DNA of 64,000 nt from Motacilla alba alba (GCF_015832195.1 NC_052046.1:15802161-15866160); one strand, 5' to 3'. Positions 25,712-39,096 are shown, counted from the first letter of the stretch. The notes: generated by a model from the letters alone, not told the origin. Program-made: numbers and translations.

Positions 25712-28384
25712 TTTAAGAAAATATATACAACACAATAAAAAATGCCAACAGCTATAACTCATATTTATCGCATTCTCTTATCCACTCAAAATAAAATTAT
25801 CAGTATATGTTACTCCAAGACAACTGTGTTATGAGTAAGGGCTAGGTGCAAGTTACTTTAGGTTGTGTACTGAACTGTCCTATTTTCATTTCTCTACATT
25901 CAAAGACTCTACATCTGATAGCGTACTGTACCTGTGAATTGAATTCTACAGATGTGTAGAAATCTCTGTGACTTTCTTCAATGAGAATAAACCAGTAAAT
26001 ATAATCAATAAGTATAAAACATAAGTGAGATCGTGTAGGTACATTAGCATATTATATAATTGCTCCTTTTTTCTATTTATTTGGGACTGTATACCATTGT
26101 GTAACTAACACAGTTAAAACACCATTTCCTGATAAAAGAAGGATGTTGATATCATCCATATATTTAAAAATTAAATGACTTTTGTTCTATTCAGGAACTC
26201 TAGATGAAGAGAAATTGTAGAATTGCAGAGTTGAAATCCAGGGAGATAAATTATTTAATATATATGGTAATTAGGTGACATTGTGATAAGAACCTTAGAA
26301 ATATGATAGATAGACTTTGCAATACAATGTTTCACTGATATTGTTTCTGCATACATGCTCATTTTTTCCTCTTCAGAACAATATTCAGCTGCTAATCTCT
26401 TTATACATGTACTTGTTCTTTGCCCTTTTGGTCTCATTCAGAGCCACATGAATCACTCCCCTTCCAGTTCACATAGCATTCTATGAACATTGCTGATGGT
26501 TCAGCTAGCACACAAATCACAGGCAATAAATATGTAAATTGTTCATTTTCATGTCAACACGACGCCTTCAATAGACTTTTCATGCAGAAAGAGAGTTGCT
26601 GGAAGTTGGGCACTTTCTAAGAAATGAAGCATGACTGGGAGAAGTTTACCCTCGTTATTGATAAAATCAATATAAATCATTAAATACTTTTCTACTAATT
26701 GCAGATGCTGGTATAAAAATTATAGAATTCATGGAACATATAATCTTGTTTTGTCTTGGGAAAAAAAATTACACTTTAAAACTCATATAGTAAACTTTTG
26801 TTGAAAATAAGATGTGCAGTTGGAGGCATTGAAATCTGAGCTTCAGAGAGCAAAGAAAGGAATTTAAGGAAAATAGTTAATTTGGGACGTGCTGCACAAA
26901 AACAATGTAAATATTAAAATTATCCATAACCAAATTCTACAAGATCATTTTACTTGGTTATTCCTCTGTTTTCATAACACTTTCATTTTTTTTATTCATC
27001 TGTCCTGCTTGAAGGCAACTGTGCAAACAATATGGACAAATCTGTCATAAATTCACCAAAGTAATTGACTTTGCTGTTGATATAGAATATTACAGTGCAG
27101 AGGCCATATATCTAGATAGTTAAAAGCATATTTTCTTCAAAACACTGCACCTAAAAAATTCTTAAATCCTGCACCTATCTTCACACCCACCACCAAAAGA
27201 AAACTTGCCAAAAAATCACAGGTCAGTTCAGAGGGGACTTGTCTACAGCTCATTTTTTTAGAGCTGAACTTTAAAATATATACCATTTTCTATTGCATTT
27301 TACAACATGGCCAGTTTATAGTTTAGAGTTGCTTTATATATTTCAGTTGTCCCTTTCGTAATCAAAATGTTGAATTTGGAACAGTTTCAGATTATATGCT
27401 TTATATCAAATTTTCTTTAAAATACCTCAATTTTTAGACTTTTGGACATCCATCTTGAATATTAAATAACTACCAGGTGCTCAGCAGTCATCATTTCCAC
27501 AGCCTTCCCTGCTTGCTGTGCTGCATTTTGCCTCCCATGTCTCTGGACCGTCTCACACAGCCTGACTTGGTGTCATGTTAAACAGTTATGCTGCTGCTGA
27601 GCTGCCTTTCCTGCCCTGCACTCTGTGTGCAGCACTGATTGCTATCATGCAGACCTATTTTTTGCTGTGCAGCCATGTTCATGCCTCAGTGATTTCACCT
27701 TCACAGCTTTTACTACTAAATGACTGTGCAACCATAGTAATACAGTAGATTAGGCAACTGCTTTCTACCTCAAAAGCATACAGTTGTTGTCTTTTGTCTT
27801 TTTCTCTTAATCTGAGATACTGTTTGACATAGTATTTCACAAATGCCAACATCATTTGGCATGTCCATGCTCAGTTCGCCCTGGCAGCATGTTGAGCTCC
27901 TACAGCAATTAGTAACTGTCACTGCCTATATTAATTGAATAAGATAATGTCAGAACTTTGGTATTGGCTAGTAGTGGGAGTTTCAGACATATTTTAAAGA
28001 AAGACTTTGCACAGGGAAAATATGTGAATAAGCTTGTAAAATGTGTCTTCCTTATTACTTTCAGTAAGCCCAAAGTTTGTCCTCTAAAGAATGAGAGTTG
28101 ATGTTTATGGCTACTGAGTGTATGGTATTGATAAAAGCAATATTCTCCAATACTTATTCCTGGGGTTTATTTTTTAATTGGAAATGTTTCTATAGTCCTG
28201 CAGTTTGGGGACTGACTTTAGAATTAGATTAAAAGATTGGCTGCCTTTTGAAGTTTGGGCTAAATTTCACAGAATATCTCCTTTTACACGTCAAGTTCTA
28301 ATTTCTCCATCATTCTGCTTCACAGTGATCTCATTTTCCTCTCTCACCTAAATGAAACCTTTGGGATTCTGAGAGTCTCATTTT

Positions 28385-28675
28385 ATATTGAAAGAAGGCA
28401 AGCAGTGACAGGATGAGAGGACAGAGTCTTAAGATGTACCAGAGAGGGTTTAAGTTGTATTAGGAAGAATTACTTCACAGAAAGGGTGATTAGGAATTGT
28501 AATAGACTGTCCAGGGAGGTTGGTGGAGGCTCTATCCCCAGAGGTGTTTAAGAAAAGGCTGTATGTGGTACCTTTGTGTCATGGTCTGGTTGACATGGTG
28601 GTGCTTTGTCATAGGTTGGACTCAATGATTTCAGAGGTTTTTCCAGCCTAATTGATTCTGTGGTTCTGTGAAAAT
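28385..28675 (+). mobile_element. CR1 LINE 3' end (plus strand)
   Basis: The stretch follows the 3' end of a CR1 subfamily: GTGACAGGATGAGAGGACAG, then ..GGTTTAAGTTGTATTAGGAAGAAT..CTTCACAGA, then GACTGTCCAGGGAGGTTGGTGGAGG..ATCCCCAGAGGTGTTTAAG, GGTTGGACTCAATGAT, and finally GATTCTGTGGTTCTGTG as a decayed octamer terminus. The element lacks everything upstream of the 3' untranslated part. Divergence suggests an old insertion. Confidence 0.9.
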
Positions 28676-30069
28676 GTCACACGTTATTGTTTTCTAAATC
28701 AGATATGTTGTTTTTCTGTTATCTTTTAGACTATCTACTAAATTATTAGGCTATCTAATGTCTATAAAATCCTTCTGAATGTGTGAATCCTTCTGTTTCT
28801 TTGACATGTATTCTGAGACTGACTTTTGGTATCAGCCCTTCAACCTGTACCATGAATCTGGAATGGCTCAATTCCCTCACTATCCAGAAAGGTTGAATAG
28901 AGTCTCAGATCTGACTTTTGTCAAGCACAGATTTCAAATCTAGACTTTAACAAACCTATTAAAGTCAAATAGAATTTGCAATCTGATTCCAGATGTTTCC
29001 TCAAAAAAACAAACATCGACCATGGTTTTATTTAATAGAAACCTGCATGAAAATTGTAATGCCTAACTGTTAGACTAATAGTTTTAAACTGTCATTTTAA
29101 CATAATAAAGACATGTAAATTCTTTTTAAATTGCTTGTATAAAAATACTCTCATCTAGCAAATTTTTCTGCTGCTGTAAATACTAAAATCATACATGAAA
29201 ATTGAGTTTTAACAGTTCTTCACAACTAATGCTCTCAGAAAGTACCATAGAACATGGAGTTCACAGCAAAAGGAATGAAGAGATGTCAACAATTCATTGT
29301 TAATAAATATCTACAGATATTCTTCCAACTGTAAGTAGTAGCAGCTATCAAGTGTTCATAGCTGGCCGTATGACAGAATGATGAAAATGGACTTCTGGCT
29401 CTCATACAGGCAATAGCACATAACAGCTGCTGGTGCCTGGCTGGTGGTGTGTGATGAAACCATGATCTAGAGGATATCAGTTCTGACATATAGTAGGAGA
29501 CAGAGAATGCTCAGGAGAGTGTTTGTGTAGCCTGTTCAGCCAGCCAGCTCCTGAGTAATTAGCCTCTCAAGAGAGATGGCTCTGGCTATACTTGCCTTTC
29601 ATTAATTGAGATGCCCTCCAATTTATGTTTACTGACAGATTATTTTCTGTTTAATTGATGACACTGACCACATGCCTTTGTTTCACACCTCTTTTTGTTA
29701 CATCTGGATGTATTAGCATTTTAGCAACTTGTTGCAACACCTAAATCCATACACCGTGGTGCAGAGAGAAATGTCTGCCCTATACCGGTGAAGATAACCC
29801 CTAAGAGATCTCGGTTTCATTCCCAGCTTGTCTGGAGAAAGTGTACATTGACACAGAAAAGCCTCTGATAACTCAGCTTTTCCAGAGCTGTTGATAACCT
29901 GTAATGTCCATTGAAAGGCTATCATTAACCTTTTTGAAACTGTTGCTTATTTGAAAAGAAGACTTATGAACTTATGCAGTCATGTTGGCTTGATAGTCCC
30001 AAGACTATAGATACATAGTCAAGAGACTATCTATAAGATTCATGGAGGATGAATGTCAGAGTAACATTT
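28676..30069. other. Unique non-coding DNA
   Basis: No gene or transposon was recognised. A repeat-free patch at about 29,520-29,720 holds TAATTAG and TTAATTGA words and could be a conserved element. Open frames of 67 and 70 codons on the minus strand (29.29-29.49 and 29.71-29.93 kb) show no features. Confidence 0.6.
29520..29720. promoter_or_regulatory. Possible conserved non-coding element
   Basis: The stretch combines GAGTAATTAGCC, CATTAATTGAG and TTTAATTGATGACA (homeodomain-type cores, the last next to a TGAC half-site) in non-repetitive sequence. It was assigned on texture only and could be ordinary A+T-rich DNA. Confidence 0.18.
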
Positions 30070-30770
30070 CTGAATATTCAGGGAAGAGGTGGTTTGGAAG
30101 TAACCATGAATTTATCTAGGCTGAATCATGTCTGGCTGACCTGATTGCTTTCTATAATAAATTACGAGATTCTGGGACAAGGAGAGACTGGAGGATATCA
30201 CCTACATTTACTGCAACCAGGCTTTTGACACTTAGTTTCCACAATGTTTTATATAAGTTAGAATGCTGCAGTGGAAACGGAAGGAAGGCCAGCAGTTAGA
30301 CAAAAACCTGACTGAATGGCTGATTTCAGGGAGTCTTGGCAAATGTGTTGTATGCTGCCTAGAACCTGGTAAGACATGGTGTCCATACCATGACATGTCT
30401 TGTTTAACATCTTCTCCAATGGCTGGGGGAGGGGAAGGAACATTTGCTTCTCATGCTGGCTGGTGACATGAAACCAGGAAAGCTGGTCACTACTGGAGAG
30501 CAGGGTTGCCATCCAGAGGAAGTGAGTCATGCTGCTGGAATGGATCTTGTGCAGTTCAGCATGGAGAAATGCCAAGCCCTGCTTCTGGGAAATCAAAACC
30601 TCAGGCAGAGGGGCAGTCTAGACATGGCCTGCCTGGGCAGCAGCTCTGCAGAAACAGCCCTGTGACCCTGGGGGACAGTGAGCACACCCTGGAACTGATA
30701 GGAGCCACCCTGGGGCTGGCAGCATTTGGCACTGCAGAAATAGGAGCTACTGAAGATGGCATTTGTTCTC
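30070..30770 (+). mobile_element. Decayed CR1 ORF2 fragment (plus strand)
   Basis: The left part carries blocks of the CR1 RT region: TTACTGCAACCAGGCTTTTGACA is equivalent to the FSKAFDT block, and a WLISGS-like segment corresponds to NWL.GR. The right part follows the well-known C-terminal ORF2 order. GTGCAGTTCAGCATGGAGAA is the QFNKEKC block, then come CCAAGCCCTGCTTCTGGGAA, GCCTGGGCAGCAGCTCTGCA (the LGSSSAE block) and CACCCTGGAACTGATAGGAG. Frames at 30.26-30.60 kb and 30.44-30.81 kb are remnants of this ORF. Internal deletions and frameshifts make it inactive. Confidence 0.82.
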
Positions 30771-33700
30771 TGATTAATAGCAGATTGTTTGCATTGGAAA
30801 AAAACCAGTAATTTATTTATGCTTACTTAAATGTATATTTATCTTGTCTGTGACTCCTCGTCTCAACTGATAAGAACAAAAAGTACATTTTTCTCCTTTA
30901 AACAGAGAAGAAAATAGTCTTATTTTCCAATGCTGCATAATTGTGAAAGACAAGGAAAGACTTTCTAGGTACTGCTTTGGAAAGTAGACTATCTAAACAG
31001 CAGGCTGAGACCAGAGTCAGGAAGCTGGTGATGTTCCACTGGGAGGAAGCAGCAGCATCAGTCAAAGAAAGTTGGAAGGAGAAGAGCCTGAATGCTGGAA
31101 TTGCAGAACATTGGTATAAAAGGGAAACAAAAAATTATGCAGGTGAGATGACAGATAACAAGACAGATTTCAGCGGGATCTAAAAGCATGTAATTGACTT
31201 CTGACAGAGGGAAAAAATAAAATGTTCCTCTTTCCCTTCCCCAGATGCTAGCTTTGCCCTCATTTAAATTGACCATTAGTAACAGCATTTTGTGCAATTT
31301 GTTTATGTTTATTAAAGAAGGAGTTCTCTTAGTAGCTATAAGCCTATTTTGTAACCTTATAATCCTGTATAGTTGGTGTCTGTAGTGTAGACTCAGTGCG
31401 TCTGTAAATCTAATTTGCGAGCTTTACTGCTGTAATAAGCTATATAGTCCAAGAGCATAGACTGAATACAATTTGAAAGAAAGAGTGAATATTTGAATGT
31501 AGAAGTCAGAGCTAGCTTTGAAAAATGCCCAAAGCTTGTAGGGGTGGATGAAATTCTATTTCTTGCAGGTCTGTAAACAATGAAGAGTGTTTATTTAAGC
31601 AAGGTACTTATTTGGCTTGTTTCTACTTTATTCTCCTGTATTAGCATCCACTATATTATCATGAGGTACAAGCTTGATGCAGAATGTAGTCTTGAACCAT
31701 AGTCATCTGCCTTTCTTGGCTAATGAGTATCTACATGTGATTGAAGAAATGGAGATATGTAATTTTAATTAATTTATTAGAATACAAATTGTCAAAGTAT
31801 TGCACATTTTCTTTATAATATAGGGTTACCTAGTAAAAGATATTTTCTCTGGGGACTTTGTCTGGATATGAACAGAGATGTCAGTGTTGCCAGAATGCAT
31901 TTTAGTCATCTGGACATTGGCAAACATGCTGTCAGAGCACAGCTAGCTGACAGTCTAGAAAGCATGGAGGTCATGCAATATTTTCCCCAGTAGCCAGACT
32001 TTGCTTCCAGAGTAACAAGTTAAAATTAACTCCTACAATTTCGTATTTAATGGAGACTAGCTATTTTAGCTGCTAATATTTTGAAAAGAGAATATAAGAT
32101 AGTGAAAATAAAATTGAGTGTAACTTTTATATTTCAGTAATTGCATTTTGAAATTAATAGATATAAAGAAAAACTTCCAAGTCTGAATAAGGACAAACTC
32201 TACCTGGAATATACTGGAAAAAGCAGAGGAGAAATTTAAAGGTATGAAATTTCTAAATATATTAAGTTTCCAGACCAGCTTCATCACAAGACTATAAAGC
32301 TGCATACCTTGAGCTTTTACTGACAAGGAAGACTGTATCTGCCTCTGTTTTATTAAAAGTAAGCTAAAGCAATTTTGATTAACAAAGGCTGTGAAGTGTC
32401 ACAGAGTTAATGGCATCCTGAGAGGTAGGGCATATCAGTTAGATTTAACTCCTCTGTGGAAAGTAGTTCATAAATAAAATCTCAAGATCTCCTGACAAAA
32501 CATTTTCTAAGAAAAGTAAAATTATAGGTGTACTCTTGACAGTAAAATTTATACTTGAAGCAGTAAAAAGAACTTTATTAACATAAACAAGTCAAGTATC
32601 CTAATCCCTCTCAGAACTCCTATGCTTCTCTATAAGATGAACTCAGGAAAAGAGAGTAATCTTGCATATAATTTAGTCTTGGAGGAGACCCTTGACAGCA
32701 TCTTTTTGAACAACACTTTCTCTCAAAAGCCATTAAAAGAGTTTGTGCCACTTCTCCTCATGGAATGCAGTTATGGCAGCAGCTGAATTTCATTGTAGTT
32801 GTGTAGGAAAAAGACAATGGAAATATGTATGGAAAGAGTTAATTTTTTGGGCTAACACAGATTCTCAATTATTTATCACATTTCATGAAATTTGAAGGGC
32901 ATTAAATGAAGGCAGCAGTCCTGGCTCCTGTATCATGTTACTGTCTGACACCCAAATAACAGAGAGAGACCACTTCTTCATGTCTTTGCCACCACACGTT
33001 GTATGGCTGGTGAAAGCTGTCAATAATTGCTGGGTTTTTTTTCCCTTCCTGAATGCTCATAGCCTACTTCAAACAGTCCTGGTAGTACAGAATCAATACC
33101 TTAGCGCCAGTAGCCACGGCAAAACTATTACCATTATTGTGTTTACCCTGGATCAGGTTACACTCTTTCCTCCCAAAGCCACTAAAAGTTCCAGCAAGCA
33201 TACGTAGCATCTCCTTGGCAAGTTCTTTCTATCTTCTACAAATATCAAACAGCTTTTTCAGCTTTTTCCACTCCTAGGAGGATGCTGTGACCGAGAAATA
33301 AATTGAGAGAAGAGCAGACAATGAGGTAAAATATTGCCTAGTCTTTTATATCAGGACACTAATTCAAAATACCAGTGATTGTTGAATTGACACCCTGACC
33401 TGCTGAAACTGGGAGAAAAAGAAGCCAGTAGGAGAAATGGACAATGAAATACTTTGGGTTTACTATGATTGTAAACAATACACCCTTCCTAGGTTTCTCT
33501 TCTCAGACAAAGTAGACACACAAGCTTGTGTTCAGCTTGTCAAAGACAGAGCCATTAAAAGGTATGATTTTATATAGACACATTTATTCTACCCTTTAAT
33601 TAATCAACTGAACTCATCACTTTCTACTTCAACTCATTCACCACTTCTCACTTTGTTGTGTCATTAAATATGACATTTCCACATTTGGAAGAAAAAATCA

Positions 33701-36647
33701 GGCTATAACACTGACTGCATTGTACCACCTCTACTAAATAGAAATCATGATTGACAGCTTGAGTCCCAGAAGGAATAATTTTCAGTAAATAGGAAATACA
33801 TAGTCTTCATTAATGGCTTTAAAATATTTGGGAAAAAAAATTAAGTGAAACAATTTCCATGTTTCTGGTTCATGTATTGTTAATCCTGTCTCTATTACAA
33901 AACATATGCCTTTTATTTTTTCCCCAATTATTTTTTAATTTTGCATCTCCTGGTGTGGTCACTGCAGAAAAAAAGACAAAACAACAGATTTATCACAGTT
34001 TGGCTGAAATAGAAAAGATGTCTTACTTACTAAAGTGAGTATTGTCTTAATCATTTACCTGTCCTTAAGAGATCTGTTAGTAGTATTATTTTTGAGTGCA
34101 GAGTCAGTGGGCAGGTTGAGAGTGTGATAGCTAAGAAATTTTGGAGAAGAGAGTTTACTACAGTCTCTGCTTCTAGTTCACAGCCACTACAACTGTTCCT
34201 GTAAGACATTTATTTGTGACACATTTGGGGTTATTCTGTTATTAATAAGCAGGAGGAAAAACAACTCTGAGATAAACACCAGTAAAAATAATTTTTTCAA
34301 TGGTAGATAAAGATTTGAGCTGAGATTTTTCAGGTTTGGATATTGTCTTTTAGTCAATAAATCAGTGTTAAATCTAGGGAGTAAGGCATTCTTCAGGCTA
34401 GCACCTTTAAATGTGAGAGCTGGACTTCCTTTGGTAACAATGAAAGGCTAGAATTATGGGTCAAGTTCACTGCTAGTAAAAAAGTCCCACATAAGTATTA
34501 GTATTGCTAATGTAGAACCTCTTTGTTTAACAGTAGAATTTGAATAAAACAGGTTGAGATTGTCAAGTCCCTTAACAAGAGATAGCAAGGAATTGTCAGT
34601 TCACTAAAACTGTCATGGAAATGTTTTTCTCTACCATTTAAAATGTTGATTTCTAAAAACTAGGGACGTATGTATAAAGCAGTTCTAATGAGTTTAATTT
34701 TAACAAAAAGTCAATAACTTTTGTCAATACTTGTAAGAACTAAACATTTTAAAATTATATCAAACATTTTCAAAGAAAATGCCATTTTGATATAATAATA
34801 GCATACACTGCTTCGAGAATGTAATTCAGTATCAAGGATGGGTTTTTTCCCTTTCATTTTTACATCAGGAAACTGTCAAAGAGCAGTTTTTTTCACAGGG
34901 AAGTTTCTATTTTGATGATTTGATGAGTTTTTTAAAATATGATTGCCTGGAAAATTCCTTATCATCTCCACAGCTGACACTGCAGCTAAAGACTAAATTC
35001 AGTCACTTAGACAAAGCTTCCCGCTGTGATCCATGGAGGGGAGCCCAAGTTGCTCCACCAGGTAGCCGTCCCTCAGTGAGGTGCTGGAGTGTGGAGTGAT
35101 GGTCTAATCCCCTCCCTCTACTCTTTGTGCCTTGAGGCTATTCAGAGCTGTAAGAAATATCTATACCATAACCCCATTTATGTGGACTTTTTCACCTTTT
35201 CCAAAGTCCTGACTATCACTGCCAAGCAGATTTCATGACATATATTTTCACATGCCCCAAGGCTGCTTTGCAGTGTCACTGAAGAAACATAATATTACCA
35301 AGCAAGAAAAATTCACAGGCAATCAAGATCCTGCACTTCCAGCATTTCTCTTATTTACAATAATGCAGTTTTAGTTGTAGCTCTACCAGGAGTTCATCTT
35401 TAATATTAATTTATCCTTTTTATCATAGTCAATGTACATTAGCACTTGCATTCCCTGTTTCTTGTCAATATTGTGGGTCATGCAATACTTAATGAAAAAT
35501 AAATTGAATTGTGCCCCTTAATCTCAGTAGATAGCTCCCATAAATATAAAAATAGAAGAAACTAATTTCTATTGAGATAGAATGTAGGGGGTATTCAAGA
35601 TATAAACTTGCTCTGAAATTTGCTAAGATATTTAGACAAATTTTAGAGATTCACACAGTTATCAGCCTTCTAAATTTGGGGGCAACTGCATTGAAAGAGG
35701 CCAGCCTATGACTCTTTTTCACATACTCTAATATCTTTCCACCTATGCATAAGAAGGTTTGTGCTAGTGTACACTCAACTATAATAAATGCAACATTTTT
35801 CATCACATCACAGAGTAATTCTCATGGCTGTAGGTATGAAGAAATCTATTCTGTTGAAAGGACAAATTGTGAGTACAGTATAAAAGGAGTTCAGGAAGAA
35901 ATGTATGTCACTATAAACACCACTTTCATGATTATGTATTGTGTGATCTCCTTCAGACATGTGAAAAGGCAGGAATAAATTCGACCATTATAAACTACTG
36001 AATAACATATCTCTACTAAAAGTTTTGTATTAATCTTTCAGTCCTTAGAAATTCTGCTAACAATATTTTTATTTTCCATTATATGTATTTTTATATTAAG
36101 TACCATTGACAAACACTGTTTAGATAGAAACCTAATATCATTTCTCTAAATTACATAAAGGTAAAAAGAATGTAGGAGAATACAATCTGAATCTGAAGTC
36201 TTTGTTCTACATGAAATTTTCCATAGCTCAGTGCAGTATTTCTAAAGACTGGTGTACCTATGTTATGCTTATGGATTCCAAATAAAAAATAGATGTCATT
36301 ATTTTATAAAGGAAGTATTTAATAGCAATGTAGTTGTCACTTCTAACATACTGTTACATTACCCTAGGTAACAGTTGTAAGCTGGTAGAGGCAGTATTTA
36401 AGAAATCTATATCTTTTAAAGTTATCCATAGTTCTGAACTGTAAAAAAGGCAGACATTTACCAGTAAAATTAAGAATGCTTCTCTTGAGATTGTTTATAG
36501 ATTAGTTAAGAAACATTTTCACTGAACTTGGGATAATAAGACAAACTTTACATTTCACAAAATGTCTGTGAAATATACCATCTCCCATCTCCTGGTACTG
36601 AAAAATGAAGTGGAGGTAGAGTTTGCTCTCAGTTCTGCAATTATATG
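30771..36647. other. Unique A+T-rich non-coding DNA
   Basis: Nothing was identified with confidence. At 30.98-31.18 kb an open stretch of about 68 codons with hydrophilic composition ends in an in-frame stop and contains a good donor-like CAG/GTGAGA at 31142/31143. It may be a relic of a transposon or an exon, but I do not recognise it. A short G+C-richer patch at 35.02-35.12 kb is unassigned. Confidence 0.55.
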
Positions 36648-36653
36648 CTTGTG
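36648..36653. repeat. Target-site duplication (left copy) of the solo LTR
   Basis: CTTGTG lies directly outside the LTR's left end and is repeated exactly at 37053-37058 outside the right end. Six bases is the duplication length typical of alpha- and betaretrovirus-like (class II) integrases. Confidence 0.8.
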
Positions 36654-36780
36654 TGAAGGAACCCGTGGGTTTCAGGCTGTAAATCCCCCCGGCTAGCTTA
36701 GGATTTAAGCCCGCACGGATCCTACATGGACGAAGTAAAGGACGAGAAGCGCTCTTTCTCCACGTGGTTCTGATGTCCTA

Positions 36781-36786
36781 TTTATT
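36781..36786 (-). terminator. Polyadenylation signal of the solo LTR
   Basis: AATAAA on the minus strand within CAGCTAATAAATAGG, placed as expected in the R region of an LTR. Whether it is used is unknown. Confidence 0.7.
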
Positions 36787-36857
36787 AGCTGGAAGGGGAC
36801 ATCTGCATCGTAGGGCTTCCAGGTGAAGAAGAGAGAGAACCTCAAACTCAAGGGACA

Positions 36858-36863
36858 TTTATA
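36858..36863 (-). promoter_or_regulatory. TATA box of the solo LTR
   Basis: TATAAA on the minus strand within GGGTATAAATG, directly downstream of a GC box. The position, about 75 bases before the AATAAA signal, fits a U3 core promoter, with R beginning near 36835. Confidence 0.75.
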
Positions 36864-37052
36864 CCCGCGGAATGGGAGGCGGGGACGGAAGGCCACAGCC
36901 AAGGGGATACCAGTGGGGAGGGGAGAAGGGAGGGGCTTCAAGGGACAAGACCACCTTATCCGAGGGATACACCATCTGAGGAAAGGGGGGAAACATTTGT
37001 ATAACACAACACCCAGTGCAGTATCCAAATAACAATCTAGTGCATCACAACA

Positions 37053-37058
37053 CTTGTG
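37053..37058. repeat. Target-site duplication (right copy) of the solo LTR
   Basis: CTTGTG directly follows the terminal ..CACAACA of the LTR and is identical to the six bases at 36648-36653. Confidence 0.8.
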
Positions 37059-39007
37059 GATATACTTCAGTTTTTCAGTGAAAAACCAGGGCCATATTAG
37101 AGATAAAATCACACTGTTTATTCTGGAGGACCAAGAGATCTACATCATGGTGAAGAGCATATTTGTGTCTGTCTTGTAGGCCTAGTATGATCCATAAGTC
37201 ATAGCTACTTTTGCAGGTGACAGTGTAGAATGACCTGGCAGTCATTTTGTGGGTAAATAGAAATTTTGGAGTCTGAGATGGCATAGCCTTTCCATTAACT
37301 AAGCAATTGGTCCTTGAGTTAAATAGCAGGGGCAAACAGGATCTGTGTTTCAACTCTAGAGTTTTAGATTTTATTAAGCCACATTTTGATCATGCTGCTG
37401 TGTCCACTCAATGAGAAAGAAAATAACCAAAGAATTTTACTTTTCAAATATAAACCTAGTATGAAAATGTTTCACTGTCTTGCCACTGAAGTCAACATGA
37501 AAAATTAAACAATTTTTGCAGTGGCAGTATCTTGAAGTAGAAGTTAGGAAATATAGTCTTAATTTTTACTTAACCCATATACTAAAAGAAAGCAGCAGTA
37601 TCTGATGTGATTTTTAAAAAAATTCTATGTCACGGAAACTTGGCATTTTTTGTTCATCTTTTAAAATCTAAATAATTTATGTTGAAAAATAAATGCAATC
37701 AATTCTCTGAATGAAATATTTGGCCCTCATGTTCTCCCACCTTTACTTCAATACATCTTTTGGGTATCATATCTTGTAGTTGCACATAATATGTTTGTTG
37801 TGGTTTTTTTTTTTTAATAGAAAAATGCCTTGAGCATGAAAAAAACAAGAGTATTGAAAATCCTTCAAAAATTGTGTCTGTCTTGAGGACACGTCTATTT
37901 TCCCACCTAGACTATCATGAATGGACTTCCACAGAAAACCTGAAATTTCTGGCTCCCTCTGATGGTCCACTTTGGAACGATATATTCATAACTACCCCTT
38001 CAGATACAATATTCCATTTAAATTTGTTCATAAGTCATTCTTGGATATGAATAGTATGGCTCCATTCCCTTACTTTCCTTCTGTTTTTTTGAGAGAGTTC
38101 TTGGAGACATTTTTAAACTTTGGTATATGACTTGCCAGCCAGCCACTAGCAGATTTCTAATACTTTATGTTCTTAAAATTGCAAATTGGTATTCTAGGGC
38201 TTTCTCCTTCCAGGTTTCCATAGCAACTCTTGTAGAGCTTATTCATTAGAAAGAGTTCTGTTTAATTGATCTCCTAATGTATTGCTTAATAGTAACTGTT
38301 AAGCAGTCTTTTGTTTCCAGGTCATATTTAGGGTTCACATATTTGCATAAAAGCATTTCATTAGCTGAAACCAATCATTATTAGTAATTTTCTTTTTTTA
38401 GTTTAAAATAACTAAACCGTCATTGAGATTTTCTGAATAGCAAATATTTACATCTTGCTGAATGGGTTTTCTCTGTGAGCCTGGGTGCTTTGTTTCTCTG
38501 AGCAGCAAGAAAATTACAGAGCTTCAAAATGTTAATCAGGGAAGACAAAAAGAAAGTGGCTTTTTTTACAATTGAAATGAAAATGCACAGTGATGATAAC
38601 CATAGGCCACAGGCAATATTTGATGACGAAGTTGTAATGGATAAATATCCTTTAAAAATCACAGTCATGCACTGCCCAACTTAAATACATTGGGATTTTT
38701 TCTATTATTCGTAACAATAATTTTCTGACAGTTTAGGCTATGAAAGTTTAAAACCTCAAACAAATTCTTTTTTTTCCCCAAAGTGATGCTGTCCAAAACC
38801 CTTTCCACTTAGACAAGTTCTTCTTATTATTATTTTTAAGGTCAAATATATTAATTCATTTGGTTCTACTGTTGCAGAGTTGTTTGCAGAGTTTTCAGCT
38901 GGTTTTCAGCCTCAGGGGTACATGAATGTCAAACAATTCACCCGAGTGACAGGATGAATTTTAGTCTTGGAACAAGCATTTAAATTCTCTCTGGATAATA
39001 ATAGCTA

Positions 39008-39096
39008 TGACCAAAAAAATACCAAAAAAAAAAACCAAAAAAAAAAACCAAAACAACAGCAACAAAAAAAAAACCCAAAAAACCAAAATATATATA
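39008..39096 (+). repeat. A/C-rich low-complexity tract
   Basis: About 90 bases composed almost only of A with CC or C interruptions (ACCAAAAAAAT..., CAACAGCAAC...), ending in a short ATATATAT run. G and T are nearly absent on this strand until that run. Confidence 0.9.

Larger units (their letters stand above)
22426..28384. other. Unique A+T-rich non-coding DNA
   Basis: No gene was recognised. The stretch contains a CAC/CAT-rich patch (about 24.50-24.53 kb) and a 22-bp tandem repeat (25.67 kb). A possible conserved element covers 24.48-25.05 kb, and a somewhat G+C-richer patch of unknown nature covers 27.47-27.72 kb. The 134-codon frame on the minus strand at 24,488-24,892 starts with GTG, matches nothing I recognise and is not called as a gene. 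Confidence 0.6.
36654..37052 (-). mobile_element. Solo LTR of an endogenous retrovirus
   Basis: This is a 399-bp element that begins TG and ends CA on both strands and is flanked by a perfect 6-bp duplication. Read on the minus strand it has LTR architecture. A long U3 with a C-rich block (36915-36935) and a GC box comes first, then a TATA box (GGGTATAAATG, TATAAA at 36863-36858). A polyadenylation signal AATAAA follows about 72 bases downstream (36786-36781), and a U5 ends in ..GGGTTCCTTCA. It is CpG-rich (over ten CpG) in an otherwise CpG-poor window, which suggests a fairly recent insertion. No gag, pol or env sequence or primer-binding site is seen on either side, so the internal part was probably lost by LTR-LTR recombination. 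The 135-codon minus-strand frame overlapping it is not a gene. Confidence 0.85.

Noticed and set aside
36705..37112. 135-codon minus-strand open frame as a gene
   Set aside because: It lies across the solo LTR and its flank. Its length comes from G+C-rich LTR sequence and it contains no retroviral domain.
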